Notes: a model not told the origin generated them from the sequence alone. A DNA stretch of 64,000 nt from Achromobacter sp. Root83 (GCF_001428845.1 NZ_LMIU01000001.1:992984-1056983), one strand, 5' to 3'. Shown: positions 1 to 9,150, counted from the stretch's first letter. A program made the numbers and translations.

Positions 1-106
1 CGAGCAGGGCACGGTGTCGGTCACGCCGCTGCGCCTGGACTTGACCCAGCACAGCCAGCTCGACGAAATCCGTACCTGGGCGGAGCCGCTATGCGCAAAC
101 GCATAA
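1..106 (+). CDS. surE: 5'/3'-nucleotidase SurE, C-terminal end only (partial)
   Basis: The reading frame open from base 2 ends at a TAA at 104-106 and encodes the last 34 residues of a protein, including [12 protein letters not shown] and a final WAEPLCANA. The VTPL..D.T stretch is the usual C-terminus of SurE, a metal-dependent nucleoside-monophosphate phosphatase. The start lies outside the window. The next gene, pcm, begins 16 bp before this stop in another frame, and surE-pcm-nlpD is a widespread proteobacterial order, which supports the call. SurE and Pcm are both linked to survival in stationary phase. No catalytic residues are visible in this fragment, so the identification rests on the C-terminal motif and the neighbours. 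Confidence 0.85.
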   Translation, partial: EQGTVSVTPLRLDLTQHSQLDEIRTWAEPLCANA

Positions 107-915
107 GCCAGCCCGACGTGTCGCAGGCGCCGTCCGGCCGCTCCAGCGCGGTCCGCCATGACGCCGGCCGCCTGAGCCCGGGCGTCACGCCCGCCAACAG
201 CAACACGCGCGTGTCCGCGGCCACCTTGCAACGCCAGGCCCAGGCGCCCGCGCCCGCGTCCGGCGGCAACCTGGGCTTGAATTCCGAACGCCTGCGCCAG
301 GCCATGGTGCAGCGCCTGCGCGCGCAGGGCATCACCGACGAACGCGTGCTGAACGCCATGTCCATCGTGCCGCGCCATCTCTTCGTCGACGAGGCGCTGG
401 CCAGCCGCGCCTATGAAGACGCCGCGCTGCCCATCGGTCATTCACAGACCATCTCCCAGCCTTGGGTCGTGGCGCGCATGATCGCGGCGGCCTGCGAAGA
501 CCGCACGCCGACGCGCGTGCTCGAAGTCGGCGCGGGCTGCGGCTACCAGGCCGCGGTGCTGGCGCAGTTCGTGCGCGATGTCCACACCATCGAACGCATC
601 CGTGGCCTCTATGAGCTGGCGCGCGAGCATCTGCGCGCCTTGCGGCTGACCACCAGGATCCGCCTGATCCATGGAGACGGCACCTTGGGGCTGCCCGGCG
701 TGGCGCCTTTCGATGCTATCGTTGTGGCTGCCGCTGGCCTGGCCATCCCGCAAGCGCTGCTTACGCAGCTTGCGCCGGGTGGACGCCTTATCGCTCCCGA
801 AGGGGGCTCGAACCAGCGCCTCGTTCTCATCGAACGCACGGGCGCGGCCAGCTGGAAACGTACTGAACTAGAGGCCGTGCGCTTTGTGCCGCTACGGTCC
901 GGAATACAATCTTGA
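91..915 (+). CDS. pcm: Protein-L-isoaspartate O-methyltransferase
   Basis: Methylates L-isoaspartyl residues of aged proteins with S-adenosylmethionine, starting their repair in the cytoplasm. The catalytic core starts near residue 72; [12 protein letters not shown] (91-102), [15 protein letters not shown] (116-130) and the SAM-binding motif [15 protein letters not shown] (144-158) are typical of the family. At 274 residues it is about 55-70 longer than usual, because of an Ala/Pro/Arg/Ser-rich N-terminal stretch with no visible domain. Alternatively translation could begin at the ATG at 304, which would give a family-length protein; I keep 91 because the frame is open and overlaps surE by 16 bp, as in a coupled operon. 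nlpD follows directly. Confidence 0.93.
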   Translation: MRKRISQPDVSQAPSGRSSAVRHDAGRLSPGVTPANSNTRVSAATLQRQAQAPAPASGGNLGLNSERLRQAMVQRLRAQGITDERVLNAMSIVPRHLFVDEALASRAYEDAALPIGHSQTISQPWVVARMIAAACEDRTPTRVLEVGAGCGYQAAVLAQFVRDVHTIERIRGLYELAREHLRALRLTTRIRLIHGDGTLGLPGVAPFDAIVVAAAGLAIPQALLTQLAPGGRLIAPEGGSNQRLVLIERTGAASWKRTELEAVRFVPLRSGIQS

Positions 916-931
916 GCGACAGGAGAAACGT

Positions 932-1792
932 ATGCTCAACGGGCAGTTGCAACTGACCGATATGAATTTGGGCGCGTCCAAGACGCGTCTGCGCCGCCCG
1001 CTCTTCGCAGTGGGGGTCCTCAGCCTTGCCATCCTGGCGGGCTGCGCATCCAAAGGTACTCGTGCCCCGGTGGTCGACATGACCGGCGGGCAACCCGCGT
1101 CGTCGGCCCAGTCCGGCGGAAGCTATGTGGTCAAGCCGGGCGACACGCTCTACAAGATCGCTCGCGCGAACAATGTGGATATCGAGAACATCAAGCGCTG
1201 GAACAACATCACCGATCCCAACCAGATTTCGGTCGGGCAGGTGCTGAAGATGTCCGGCGGCTCGGGCGGCGGCGCGCAAACCGCGCCGATCGCCAGCGCC
1301 AAGCCGCAGCCGCGTCCGCTGGACCAGCCCGATCCCTCGGCGTCGCCACCCCCGTCGCCGGACGCAACGCCCACGCCGCCTCCGGTTCCGGTAGAGACCA
1401 AGCCCGCCACGCGCGCGGCGGATGCGGGCGTCATCAACTGGGCCTGGCCGGCCGGCGGACCGATCGTGCAGGGCTTCAATGCCAGCAGCAAGGGCATCGA
1501 CATCTCCGGCGCGCTGGGCGACCCGATCACCGCCGCGGCCGACGGCCTGGTCAAGTACAGCGGCAACGGCGTGCGCGGACTGGGCAACCTGATCATCGTC
1601 GAACACCAGAACGGTTTCATCACCGCCTACGCGCATAACCGCGCCGTGCTCGTGAAGACCGGCCAGACGGTCAAGCGCGGGGCCAAGATCGCCGAACTCG
1701 GCCAAAGCGACACCACGTCGCCGCGCCTGCACTTCGAGATCCGCCGCCAAGGCACGCCCGTCGACCCGATGCAATACCTGCCGCCCAAATGA
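932..1792 (+). CDS. nlpD: Murein hydrolase activator NlpD (LysM + degenerate M23 lipoprotein)
   Basis: Outer-membrane lipoprotein that activates periplasmic amidases at the division septum. The ATG at 932 follows AGGAGAAACGT. The signal peptide ends in a lipobox LAGC (lipidated Cys38), a LysM domain occupies about 64-108 (SYVVKPGDTLYKIA...ISVGQVLKM), a Pro-rich linker follows, and an M23 fold fills about 185-283. The M23 metal ligands are lost: KGIDISG replaces the usual HxGxD and RLHFEIR the usual HLHFE. E. coli NlpD is degenerate in the same way, so this should be an activator, not a hydrolase. Its stop overlaps the next start (ATGA at 1789-1792). An in-frame start at 884 is possible but lacks a good ribosome site. 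Confidence 0.93.
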   Translation: MLNGQLQLTDMNLGASKTRLRRPLFAVGVLSLAILAGCASKGTRAPVVDMTGGQPASSAQSGGSYVVKPGDTLYKIARANNVDIENIKRWNNITDPNQISVGQVLKMSGGSGGGAQTAPIASAKPQPRPLDQPDPSASPPPSPDATPTPPPVPVETKPATRAADAGVINWAWPAGGPIVQGFNASSKGIDISGALGDPITAAADGLVKYSGNGVRGLGNLIIVEHQNGFITAYAHNRAVLVKTGQTVKRGAKIAELGQSDTTSPRLHFEIRRQGTPVDPMQYLPPK

Positions 1793-2568
1793 CGCCCACC
1801 CTGGTATTCGACCTCGAAACCATCCCCGACGCCGACGGGCTGCGCAAGCTCAACGGCTGGGGCGCCGACGTGCCCGACCAGGAGGTCGTCGAGCGCGCCC
1901 TCGCGGCGCGCCGCGAGGCCGTCGGCCATGACTTCCTGCCGCTGCACCTGCACAAGGTGGCGGTGGTGGGTTGCGTGTTCCGCGACGACCAGGGTTTTCG
2001 CGTCAAGACGCTGGGCCAGCCCGACGATCCCGAAGCCGCCTTGCTGGCGGGTTTCTTCAAGACCATCGAACGCTACACGCCAAAAATCGTGAGCTGGAAT
2101 GGCTCGGGATTCGACCTGCCGGTGCTGCATTACCGCAGCCTGATCCAGGGGGTGCCCGCGCCGCGCTACTGGGACATGGGCGAAGAAGACCGCGACTTCA
2201 AGTTCAACAACTACATCTCCCGCTACCACACGCGCCATCTTGACCTGATGGACGTGCTGGCCAAGTACAACGGCCGCGCCAACGCGCCGCTCGACGAACT
2301 GGCCAAGCTGTGCGGCTTTCCGGGCAAGCTCGGCATGGACGGCAGTAAGGTCTGGGAGGCCTGGAGCCAGGGCCGCGCCGACGAGGTGCGCGCGTATTGC
2401 GAAACCGACGTGGTCAACACCTGGCTGGTGTATTGCCGCTTCCGCTTCCTGCGCGGCGAACTGGACCGCACTTCCTACGACGCTGAAATCGCGCTGGTGC
2501 GCGATACGCTCAGCGCCAGTGACGCGCCGCACTGGAAGGAATACCTGACGGCCTGGGACGCGGGCTGA
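1789..2568 (+). CDS. 3'-5' exonuclease, PolB-proofreading-like family
   Basis: A 259-residue DEDD-type exonuclease. Motif Exo I is visible as FDLETIPD (Asp8, Glu10), Exo II as IVSWNGSGFDLPVL near 100-115, and Exo III as YCETDVVNTW near 205, with the Tyr-x3-Asp spacing of the DEDDy subclass. It resembles the stand-alone exonuclease family related to the proofreading domain of DNA polymerase B (PF10108). No polymerase domain is attached. Its start overlaps the nlpD stop by 4 bp, so it is translationally coupled into the surE-pcm-nlpD operon. In many proteobacteria the gene after nlpD is rpoS, but here it is this exonuclease. Substrate and role are not known to me. Confidence 0.88.
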   Translation: MTPTLVFDLETIPDADGLRKLNGWGADVPDQEVVERALAARREAVGHDFLPLHLHKVAVVGCVFRDDQGFRVKTLGQPDDPEAALLAGFFKTIERYTPKIVSWNGSGFDLPVLHYRSLIQGVPAPRYWDMGEEDRDFKFNNYISRYHTRHLDLMDVLAKYNGRANAPLDELAKLCGFPGKLGMDGSKVWEAWSQGRADEVRAYCETDVVNTWLVYCRFRFLRGELDRTSYDAEIALVRDTLSASDAPHWKEYLTAWDAG

Positions 2569-2624
2569 CGGGCGTACGCAAGGCGGCGAATGCGACGGGG
2601 CCATGCCCCGCCAAGCACGGACGG

Positions 2625-2650
2625 ACGGGGCCTGATCGGCCCCGTTCCCG
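2625..2650 (+). terminator. Candidate terminator after the nlpD/exonuclease operon
   Basis: Perfect 8-bp stem ACGGGGCC / GGCCCCGT (2625-2632 and 2638-2645) with the 5-base loop TGATC, about 57 bp past the exonuclease stop. The trailing sequence TTCCC is a poor U tract, so termination may be partial or Rho-assisted. Confidence 0.45.
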
Positions 2651-2758
2651 CGTCTGGGGCCAAGCAATCGACTGAAACATGGACGCCAAGCACGAAACCT
2701 GGATGAAACCGGCGCGACCGCACAATGGCCTCGCTTTCTTCACTTTCAGGAGACCTTC

Positions 2759-3385
2759 ATGTCCCGATTCGCTATCCGCTCCAATTTGGCCGCCCTTGCT
2801 ATTGTCGCCGCGACGAGCGGTTTCGCGGCCGGCACCGCTATGGCTGCTCCTCCTCCTTCCGGCGACGGCGGCCCGGCCGCCATGCACGAAGGCCACCGCG
2901 GCGGCGGCTTCCACAAAGGCATGCGCGACGGCCTGCTCATTCCCGGCCTGGGCCCCGTGTCCAAGTCCCAAATCGCCGAACTGAAGCTCGACGCCAAGCA
3001 GGAAGCCTTGTTCAAGACCGCGCAGGACGGCCAGCGCAGCCTGCACGAAGCGATGCGCGCGTCCGGCGGCAAGCGCCATGACCTGCTGAAAGCGCAACTG
3101 GACAGCGGCAAGCTGGATCCGCGCGCGCTGATGGAGCAGTCGGAAAAATCGCGTGACCAGTTCGGTCCGCAGGCCAAGCAGGTCCGCGACCAATGGCTGG
3201 CCGTCTGGGACAGCCTCAACGAAACCCAGCGCGGCCAGGTGACCAAGATCGTCAAGGATCGCGAAGCCAAGATGGCGGAGCGCCACGCCAAGATGGAAGG
3301 CCGTCATGGCAAGGGCAGGGGCGGCATGCCTCCCCCTCCGCCCGCCGCCGGCGACGTGCCGCCGCCTCCGCCCAAGGCTAACTAA
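2759..3385 (+). CDS. Spy/CpxP-like periplasmic protein with polyproline tail
   Basis: A 208-residue secreted protein; the ATG follows CAGGAGACCTTC. The signal peptide ends near AMAA (residues 27-30). The mature part is His/Gly-rich, then mostly helical and highly charged, with two LTxxQ-like motifs: LDAKQEALF near 77 and LNETQRGQVTKI near 152. These motifs define the Spy/CpxP family of ATP-independent periplasmic chaperones, which respond to envelope stress or metals. The C-terminal 25 residues contain two runs of five prolines (PPPPP), unusual for the family and likely to need elongation factor P. The gene stands alone with its own terminator. Chaperone function is inferred from family; the paralogue type is not resolved. 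Confidence 0.75.
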   Translation: MSRFAIRSNLAALAIVAATSGFAAGTAMAAPPPSGDGGPAAMHEGHRGGGFHKGMRDGLLIPGLGPVSKSQIAELKLDAKQEALFKTAQDGQRSLHEAMRASGGKRHDLLKAQLDSGKLDPRALMEQSEKSRDQFGPQAKQVRDQWLAVWDSLNETQRGQVTKIVKDREAKMAERHAKMEGRHGKGRGGMPPPPPAAGDVPPPPPKAN

Positions 3386-3397
3386 GCCGGTACTGCT

Positions 3398-3532
3398 GGC
3401 CAGTAGCTCAGGCCAGTAGCTCAGGCCAGTAGCTCAGGCCAGTAGCTCAGGCCAGTAACTCAGGCCGGTAATTCCTGCCAGCAATTCAGGCCAGCAATTC
3501 AGGCCAGCAATTCAGGCCAGCAATTCAGGCCA
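3398..3532. repeat. 13-bp tandem minisatellite, 10 full copies plus a partial
   Basis: Ten consecutive 13-bp units run without interruption from 3398 to 3527, followed by GGCCA. Units 1-4 are GGCCAGTAGCTCA, unit 5 is GGCCAGTAACTCA, unit 6 GGCCGGTAATTCC, unit 7 TGCCAGCAATTCA and units 8-10 GGCCAGCAATTCA. The array therefore has two homogeneous halves joined by intermediates. It starts 12 bp after the stop of the Spy-like gene and ends just before that gene's terminator, so it should be transcribed as the 3' UTR. There are no unique spacers, so it is not CRISPR. Confidence 0.95.
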
Positions 3533-3540
3533 CCCCCACC

Positions 3541-3576
3541 AGCCCCGGACGCCTCGTGCGTACCGGGGCTTTATTT
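3541..3576 (+). terminator. Rho-independent terminator after the Spy-like gene
   Basis: Stem AGCCCCGG / CCGGGGCT (3541-3548 and 3563-3570) followed directly by TTATTT. It sits after the minisatellite, so transcripts of the upstream gene would include the repeats. Confidence 0.8.
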
Positions 3577-3851
3577 GGGCCGCCGCTTTCGCCCGCGCGC
3601 GGTAGGAACGCTTTGGGTGCGCGCGCCCCATTTTGGCGCATAGCGCCGTCAGTTCGCGCCAAAGCGGGGCGCCGGCGGGCCGTTCCCGCCGGGAAACCGT
3701 GCGCCGCGCGTCTTGTGAGGCGTGATCGGAACCTGGCACGGACATTGCTTGATGGATGGGGAGCCGGTGCTGACCCAGCGCTGCCAAGCCGGCCAGTTGG
3801 ATGCGCCCCGGGCCGTCCGCTTCCTTGTAAATCCGATCAGGACTCCGCACC

Positions 3852-4604
3852 ATGAAGAAGACGTTGCTAGCCTTGCCATTTGCGCTTGCCGCTTGTTTCG
3901 CCGCGACGGCGCAGGCCGAACCCACCGATCTGGGAGGCGGTTTTTCGCTGAGCGGTAACGCAACCATCGTCAGCGACTATCGCTTTCGCGGCTATTCCCA
4001 GACCGATTTCCGTCCCGCCGCGCAACTGGGCTTTGACCTGACCCACAGCTCCGGCTTCTATCTGGGCAACTGGAACTCCAACGTCTCCAGCTTCGTGTTC
4101 ACCGACGGCAACCTGGAGATGGACTTCTACGGCGGCTGGAAGGGCGACGTCGGCGGCGGCTTCGCGCTGGATGCGGGCGTGCTGCATTACTACTACCCCG
4201 GTTCCAGTTCCCCCAAGGGCGGTAACTACAACAACACCGACATCTATCTGGGCGCGTCCTACGGCAACTACAGCCTCAAGTATTCGTACACGCCCAGCGA
4301 CTTCTTCAGCACGCCCGACAGCAAGGGCACGTGGTACCTGGACGGCACGGCCACGTTCGACCTGGGCGACGGGTGGGGCCTGTTGGGCCACCTGGGCTAC
4401 CAGAAGCTCAAGAACCAGACCAACATGGACGGCGATTCGATCGGCCACTACGTCGACTACAAGGTCGGCGTGACCAAGGACCTGAAGGGCTGGATCCTGG
4501 GGCTGGCGGCGGTCGGCGCCACCAAGGACAACTGGCTGCCCACCAAGTACGGGCATCCCTCGGGCCGTATCGGCGCGGTCTTCTCGGTAGCCCGTTCGTT
4601 CTGA
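3852..4604 (+). CDS. TorF-family putative outer-membrane porin
   Basis: A 250-residue envelope protein. [20 protein letters not shown] begins a signal peptide with likely cleavage after AQA (residue 22); LAAC at 12-15 also looks like a lipobox, so lipidation cannot be excluded. The mature sequence starts with [17 protein letters not shown], the hallmark of the TIGR02001/TorF family, followed by alternating amphipathic strands rich in Tyr, Trp and Gly, and ends with RSF, an aromatic terminus normal for outer-membrane beta-barrels. Length is typical. The family is predicted to form a small barrel, but its solute is unknown. It is monocistronic, with a strong terminator on its 3' side. Confidence 0.82.
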   Translation: MKKTLLALPFALAACFAATAQAEPTDLGGGFSLSGNATIVSDYRFRGYSQTDFRPAAQLGFDLTHSSGFYLGNWNSNVSSFVFTDGNLEMDFYGGWKGDVGGGFALDAGVLHYYYPGSSSPKGGNYNNTDIYLGASYGNYSLKYSYTPSDFFSTPDSKGTWYLDGTATFDLGDGWGLLGHLGYQKLKNQTNMDGDSIGHYVDYKVGVTKDLKGWILGLAAVGATKDNWLPTKYGHPSGRIGAVFSVARSF

Positions 4605-4610
4605 CCACCG

Positions 4611-4639
4611 GGCCGGCGCGCCGAACCGCGCCGGCCTTT
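4611..4639 (+). terminator. Rho-independent terminator after the TorF-like gene
   Basis: Perfect 10-bp stem GGCCGGCGCG / CGCGCCGGCC (4611-4620, 4627-4636) with loop CCGAAC and a short TTT tail, 6 bp past the stop codon. Confidence 0.75.
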
Positions 4640-4767
4640 CGAGGTTTTCCGGATGCCGCCCGTTGGGGCGGTTGTTGCACGCGCTCCGGCCCCATCAAAC
4701 AGGATTTCCGGGATTGGCCGCTGTCCTTCTACAATGCCGGGTTGCGTGTAATTCTGGACTGCGTGAG

Positions 4768-6261
4768 ATGTCTGACGTTTTGAATATCGAGTCCCTGGAT
4801 CTGGAAGCCAGGGGGATCGCCCGCCGCGACGGGAAAGTCGTGTTCGTGGAAGGCGCCTTGCCGGGCGAACGGGTCACCGCCGTGACGTTGCGCCGCAAGC
4901 CGTCCTACGAGACCGCCCGCGTGGACGAGGTGCTGCGTCCCTCGTCGCAGCGCGTCGTGCCGCGCTGCCCGCACTTCGGCGTCTGTGGCGGCTGTGCCAT
5001 GCAGCACCTCGAGCCCAGCACGCAGGTGGCCATCAAGCAGCGCTCGCTGGAAGATACCTTCTGGCACGTCGGCAAGCTGCGCCCCGCGCGCGTGCTGGCT
5101 CCCTTGCAGGGCCCGACCTGGGGCTACCGCTACCGCGCGCGCCTGTCGGTGCGCGTCGTGCCGAAGAAGGGCGGCGTGCTGGTGGGCTTCCATGAGCGCA
5201 AGAGCAGCTTCGTGGCCGACATGCGCGAATGCCATGTGCTGCCCCGCCACGTCAGCGATCTGCTGCTGCCGCTGCGCGAGATGATCGGTTCCATGTCGGC
5301 GCCGGACCGCATGCCGCAGATCGAGGTCTCGCTGGGCGACGGCGTGACGGCGCTGGTGCTGCGCCATCTGCTGCCTTTGACCGATGGCGACATCGCCATC
5401 CTGCGCGCCTTCGCCGCGCGCCACAACGTGCAATGGTGGCTGCAGGCCAAAGGGCCCGACACGGTGCACGCACTGGAGCCTGAGCACAACGACGCGCTGT
5501 CCTACACCATGCCGGAATTCGGCCTGCGCATGCCGTATCGTCCCACCGATTTCACGCAGGTCAATCACGCCATCAACCGCGCGATGGTCTCGCGCGCCCT
5601 GAAATTGCTGGAAGTGCAGCCGACCGACCGCGTGGCCGACCTGTTCTGCGGCCTGGGCAACTTCACGTTGCCGCTGGCCACGCAGGGCCGCGAAGCCGTG
5701 GGCGTCGAAGGCAGCAAGGCGCTGACCGACCGCGCCTACGACGCCGCGTCGCGTCACGGCCTGGGAGACCGCACCAGCTTTGCAACCTTGAACCTGTTCG
5801 AGGTGGACGCCCACTGGCTGCGCAGCCTGGGTTATTTCGACCGCATGCTGATCGACCCGCCGCGCGAAGGCGCCCACGCGGTGTCGCAGGCGCTGGCGGA
5901 ACTGGCGCATGAAGAGCGTCCGCGCCGCATCGTCTACGTGTCCTGTAATCCGGCCACGCTGGCACGCGACGCCGCGATCCTGGTCCACGAGGGCGGCTAC
6001 CTGCTCAAGAGCGCGGGCGTGATCAACATGTTCCCGCATACGGGCCACGTCGAATCCATCGCCGTGTTCGAAACGCTGGACGCGGCGGGCGTGCTTGAAG
6101 TCAAGGAGCGAGCCCGTCAACGCGCCATCCAGGCGGCCGCGGATGCGGTGGCGGCCGAAGAGGCCAAGCTGGCCGCTGCCGCCGAGAAGGCGGCTGCCAA
6201 GCAGGCGGCCACCGATGCTTACCTGGCCCGCGTGGCCGCGGAAGCCGAAGCCCAGCAATAG
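4768..6261 (+). CDS. rlmD: 23S rRNA (uracil-1939 C5)-methyltransferase RlmD
   Basis: SAM-dependent enzyme that makes m5U1939 in 23S rRNA. The start chosen is the ATG at 4768, where homology begins ([16 protein letters not shown], a TRAM-like RNA-binding region). The [4Fe-4S] cysteines are Cys67, Cys73, Cys76 ([10 protein letters not shown]) and Cys155. The SAM motif [15 protein letters not shown] lies at 290-304, [10 protein letters not shown] near 363 and the catalytic-nucleophile motif [13 protein letters not shown] at 389-401 (Cys393). After about residue 440 comes an Ala/Lys/Glu-rich helical tail of roughly 55 residues, probably a coiled coil, that the E. coli enzyme lacks. It converges with cueR, 25 bp away. 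Confidence 0.94.
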   Translation: MSDVLNIESLDLEARGIARRDGKVVFVEGALPGERVTAVTLRRKPSYETARVDEVLRPSSQRVVPRCPHFGVCGGCAMQHLEPSTQVAIKQRSLEDTFWHVGKLRPARVLAPLQGPTWGYRYRARLSVRVVPKKGGVLVGFHERKSSFVADMRECHVLPRHVSDLLLPLREMIGSMSAPDRMPQIEVSLGDGVTALVLRHLLPLTDGDIAILRAFAARHNVQWWLQAKGPDTVHALEPEHNDALSYTMPEFGLRMPYRPTDFTQVNHAINRAMVSRALKLLEVQPTDRVADLFCGLGNFTLPLATQGREAVGVEGSKALTDRAYDAASRHGLGDRTSFATLNLFEVDAHWLRSLGYFDRMLIDPPREGAHAVSQALAELAHEERPRRIVYVSCNPATLARDAAILVHEGGYLLKSAGVINMFPHTGHVESIAVFETLDAAGVLEVKERARQRAIQAAADAVAAEEAKLAAAAEKAAAKQAATDAYLARVAAEAEAQQ

Positions 6262-6286
6262 TTCCCGGCGCCCGGGCCGATTCGCC

Positions 6287-6679
6287 TTATTGCGAACGGC
6301 CCAGGCTTTCCAGGATGGGGCAGTCGGGCCTGTTGTCGCCTTGGCAATGCTGCGCCAGATGTTTGAGCGTCGCAGCCATGTCGTGCAGGGCCTCGGCCTT
6401 GCGCTCCAGTTCCTGCACGTGCTCCAGCGCAATGCGCTTGACGTCCGCGCTGGCGCGGCTGCGGTCCCGCCATAGCGCCAGCAGCTCGTTCATCTGCTCC
6501 ACCGAAAAGCCCAGGTCGCGCGCGCGGCGCACAAAGCGCAGCGTGTGCAGGTCGTGTTCGCTGTAGACGCGGTAGCCCGAATCCGTGCGCACCGCCGGCC
6601 CGATCAGGCCGATGCTCTCGTAGTAGCGGATCATCTTGGCGGAGATGCCGGATGCCTTCGCGGCTTGTCCGATATTCAT
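6287..6679 (-). CDS. cueR: Cu(I)-responsive MerR-family activator CueR
   Basis: A 130-residue MerR protein. The winged helix begins MNIGQAAKASGISAKMIRYY, a dimerisation helix follows, and the metal-binding loop is CQGDNRPDC with Cys112 and Cys120, the positions used for Cu(I) by E. coli CueR. The ATG follows CAGGAG. It lies 25 bp downstream of copA on the same strand, so it is probably co-transcribed with copA, and copper-driven expression of the pump would then raise its own activator. Its likely targets are the two 19-bp-spacer promoters at 9016-9091. Confidence 0.94.
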   Translation of the reverse strand: MNIGQAAKASGISAKMIRYYESIGLIGPAVRTDSGYRVYSEHDLHTLRFVRRARDLGFSVEQMNELLALWRDRSRASADVKRIALEHVQELERKAEALHDMAATLKHLAQHCQGDNRPDCPILESLGRSQ

Positions 6680-6704
6680 CTAGTGGCTCCTGGGTCCGAT
6701 GGTT

Positions 6705-8987
6705 TCAGGCCTGCGCGGCGCGCGGGCGGAACGCCTTCAGGCGCAAGGCGTTGCCCAGCACGAAGACGCTGGACAAGGCCATGGCGCCCGCGGCGAAGAT
6801 CGGCGACAGCGACAGGCCGAAGGCCGGATACAAGGCGCCTGCCGCAAGCGGAATCAGCGCCGCGTTGTACGCGAACGCCCAGAACAGGTTCTGGCGGATG
6901 TTGGCCAGCGTGGCGCGGCTCAGCGCGATGGCATTGGGCACGCCGTGCAAGTCGTCAGCCATCAGCACGACGGAGGCCGCCTCGATGGCCACGTCGGTGC
7001 CCGTGCCGATGGCGATGCCGGTGTCCGCCGCGGCCAGCGCGGGCGCGTCATTGATGCCGTCGCCCACGAAGGCCACCTTGCGCCCGCCTTCGCGCAGCAT
7101 GCCGATGGCCTGCACCTTGCCGTCGGGCAGCACTTCCGCGCGCACCTCGTCGATACCGAGCCGACGGGCGACGGCTTGCGCGGTGTAGCGGTTGTCGCCG
7201 GTGATCATGGCTGTCTTCAGTCCCTGCGCGTGCAGCGCGGCGATGGCGGACGCGGCGGACGGCTTGACCGGGTCCGTCACTGCCATCATGGCGGCAGCCT
7301 GGCCGTCGATGGCCACATAGATGGGCGTTTTGCCTTCGTTGCCCCAATCGGTGGCGCGGGCGCCGAATGCGGCGACGTCCACGCCGCGCTCGGCCATCAG
7401 GCGCGCGGCGCCCGCCAGCACCTTCCTGCCCGCCACCGAGGCCTCGACGCCGGCGCCCGTGATGGCCGCGAAGCCTTCCGCGGGCAACAGTTCCAGCTTG
7501 CGTTCCGCGGCCGCGGCCACGATGGCCAGCGCGATGGGATGCTCGGAGCGCGCCTGTACCGACGCCACCCATTGCAGCACCTGCGTGGCGTCGTGGCCGT
7601 CGGCCGGCTCCAGTTCGGTCAGCGTGGGCTTGCCCAGGGTCAGCGTGCCGGTCTTGTCGAAGGCCACGACGTCGACGTCGCGCAGCGTCTGCAGGGCGTC
7701 GCCCTGGCGGAACAGCACACCCATTTCAGCGGCGCGCCCGGTGCCCACCATGATCGACGTGGGCGTGGCCAGGCCCATGGCGCAGGGGCAGGCGATGATC
7801 AGCACGGCAACCGCGTTGACCAGCGCATGCGACAGCGCGGGCGACGGGCCCAGGAAGAACCAGGCCAGGAAGGTGAGCAGGGCGGCCGCCATGACGGCCG
7901 GCACGAACCAGGCCGTGACCTGATCCACCAGCGCCTGGATCGGCAGGCGCGCGCCCTGGGCTGCCTCGACCATGCGGATGATGCGGGCCAGCATGGTGTC
8001 CGCGCCGGTGTGCGTGACGCGCAAGGTGAAACTGCCGGACGTGTTCAGCGTGCCGCCGGTCGCCTGCATGCCGGGGCTTTTTTCGACGGGCACGGGCTCG
8101 CCGGTGAGCATGGATTCGTCGACATAGGAGGTGCCTTCGATGATGTCGCCGTCGAGCGGGATTTTTTCACCGGGGCGCACGACCACGATATCGCCGCGGC
8201 GCACCTGTTCGATCTCGACGTCCTGCGCCTGGCCGTCGCGCATGACCCGCGCGGTGCGCGGCTGCAGGCCGATCAGGCGCTTGATGGCCGCGCCGGTCTT
8301 GCCCTTGGCGCGCGCTTCCAGCGTGCGTCCCAGCAGGATCAGCGTGACGATCACGGCGGCCGCTTCAAAGTAGACGTTGCGGGCGGCTTCCGGGAGGAAG
8401 GCGGGCGCGAACGTCGCCACCACGGAATAGCCCCAGGCCGCCCCGGCGCCCAGCGCCACCAGGGAATTCATTTCGGGCGCGCGGCGCCACAGCGCGGTCA
8501 GCCCCTTGGTGAAGAACTGCCGGCCGGGCCAGACCAGCACGGCGGTGGTCAGCACGAACTGCAGCAGCCAGCTGTTTTGCTGGCCTATGGTGTCCAGCAC
8601 CCAGTGGTGCATGGCCGGAATCAGGTGCGAACCCATTTCCAGGGCGAACACGGGCAGCGTCAGTATCAGCGCCGCGATGAACGCGCCCTGCAGCCGATGC
8701 GCCTCGGCATCGCGCGCCTGCGATTGGCGCTGGGCATGGTCGTCCTGGTCGGCGATCGGGCGGGCTTCGTAACCCATCTTGCCGACGGCGGCGACCAGGG
8801 CCTGCGGCTGCGCGGCGGCCGGGTCGAAAGACACCAAGGCGCGCTCGGTGGCCAGGTTTACTTGCGCTTGCGCAACACCGGGCACATTGGTCAAGGCTTT
8901 TTCCACGCGCTTGACGCAAGATGCGCAGGTCATGCCTTCAATGGCGAGTTCCAACTCGGAAAATGAGGATGGGCGGGCAACGCTCAT
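6705..8987 (-). CDS. copA: Cu(I)-exporting P1B-type ATPase CopA
   Basis: Inner-membrane pump that exports cytoplasmic Cu(I) by ATP hydrolysis. One N-terminal heavy-metal domain carries MTCASC (19-24); this is followed by membrane helices, the phosphatase motif TGEP (295-298), the transmembrane metal site CPC (400-402), the phosphorylation site DKTGTLT (Asp444), SEHPIA and [10 protein letters not shown]. The protein is 760 residues, normal for CopA with one metal domain. I chose the ATG at 8987 because an upstream in-frame start at 9053 lies beyond the promoter at 9016-9046. cueR follows in the same operon and copZ is divergent. Confidence 0.95.
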   Translation of the reverse strand: MSVARPSSFSELELAIEGMTCASCVKRVEKALTNVPGVAQAQVNLATERALVSFDPAAAQPQALVAAVGKMGYEARPIADQDDHAQRQSQARDAEAHRLQGAFIAALILTLPVFALEMGSHLIPAMHHWVLDTIGQQNSWLLQFVLTTAVLVWPGRQFFTKGLTALWRRAPEMNSLVALGAGAAWGYSVVATFAPAFLPEAARNVYFEAAAVIVTLILLGRTLEARAKGKTGAAIKRLIGLQPRTARVMRDGQAQDVEIEQVRRGDIVVVRPGEKIPLDGDIIEGTSYVDESMLTGEPVPVEKSPGMQATGGTLNTSGSFTLRVTHTGADTMLARIIRMVEAAQGARLPIQALVDQVTAWFVPAVMAAALLTFLAWFFLGPSPALSHALVNAVAVLIIACPCAMGLATPTSIMVGTGRAAEMGVLFRQGDALQTLRDVDVVAFDKTGTLTLGKPTLTELEPADGHDATQVLQWVASVQARSEHPIALAIVAAAAERKLELLPAEGFAAITGAGVEASVAGRKVLAGAARLMAERGVDVAAFGARATDWGNEGKTPIYVAIDGQAAAMMAVTDPVKPSAASAIAALHAQGLKTAMITGDNRYTAQAVARRLGIDEVRAEVLPDGKVQAIGMLREGGRKVAFVGDGINDAPALAAADTGIAIGTGTDVAIEAASVVLMADDLHGVPNAIALSRATLANIRQNLFWAFAYNAALIPLAAGALYPAFGLSLSPIFAAGAMALSSVFVLGNALRLKAFRPRAAQA

Positions 8988-9015
8988 GGCAGTCTCTTTC
9001 TGGATAGGAGTACGC

Positions 9016-9046
9016 AGTTTCATCCTTACCATCATGGGAAGGTCAA
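9016..9046 (-). promoter_or_regulatory. CueR-type promoter/operator of copA-cueR
   Basis: On the minus strand, -35 TTGACC (9041-9046) is separated by 19 bp from a -10-like GAAACT (9016-9021). The overlong spacer contains the dyad ACCTTCCC...GGTAAGGAT (9022-9043), close to the CueR box ACCTTCC-N7-GGAAGGT. A 19-bp spacer with an embedded dyad is the signature of MerR-activated promoters. Confidence 0.85.
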
Positions 9047-9060
9047 GGCCCATTCTACGC

Positions 9061-9091
9061 TTGACCTTGACATGATGGGAAGGTTTAACCT
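9061..9091 (+). promoter_or_regulatory. CueR-type promoter/operator of copZ
   Basis: -35 TTGACC (9061-9066), 19-bp spacer, -10 TAACCT (9086-9091). The spacer region holds ACCTTGAC...GGGAAGGT, a dyad related to the CueR box. It is placed back to back with the copA promoter, so one regulator can open both genes; the left half-site differs from consensus (TTGA instead of TTCC). Confidence 0.82.
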
Positions 9092-9150
9092 GCTTGCACG
9101 GTGGATGAATGCACTAGCCGCCACCCCCCTTGAAACCTCTGGAGCAACAC

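Larger units (their letters stand above)
3386..3851. other. Gap between the Spy-like gene and the TorF-like gene
   Basis: Holds the minisatellite (3398-3532), a terminator (3541-3576) and about 270 bp of leader for the gene at 3852. In the leader I see a possible ribosome site (CAGGA at about 3838) but no convincing sigma-70 hexamers, coding frame with a ribosome site, or conserved RNA. Confidence 0.7.

Noticed and set aside
932-1792. Active M23 endopeptidase
   Set aside because: The HxGxD and HxH metal motifs are replaced (KGIDIS, RLHFE), as in NlpD activators.
3398-3532. CRISPR array
   Set aside because: The units are contiguous 13-mers with no unique spacers, so this is a tandem repeat.
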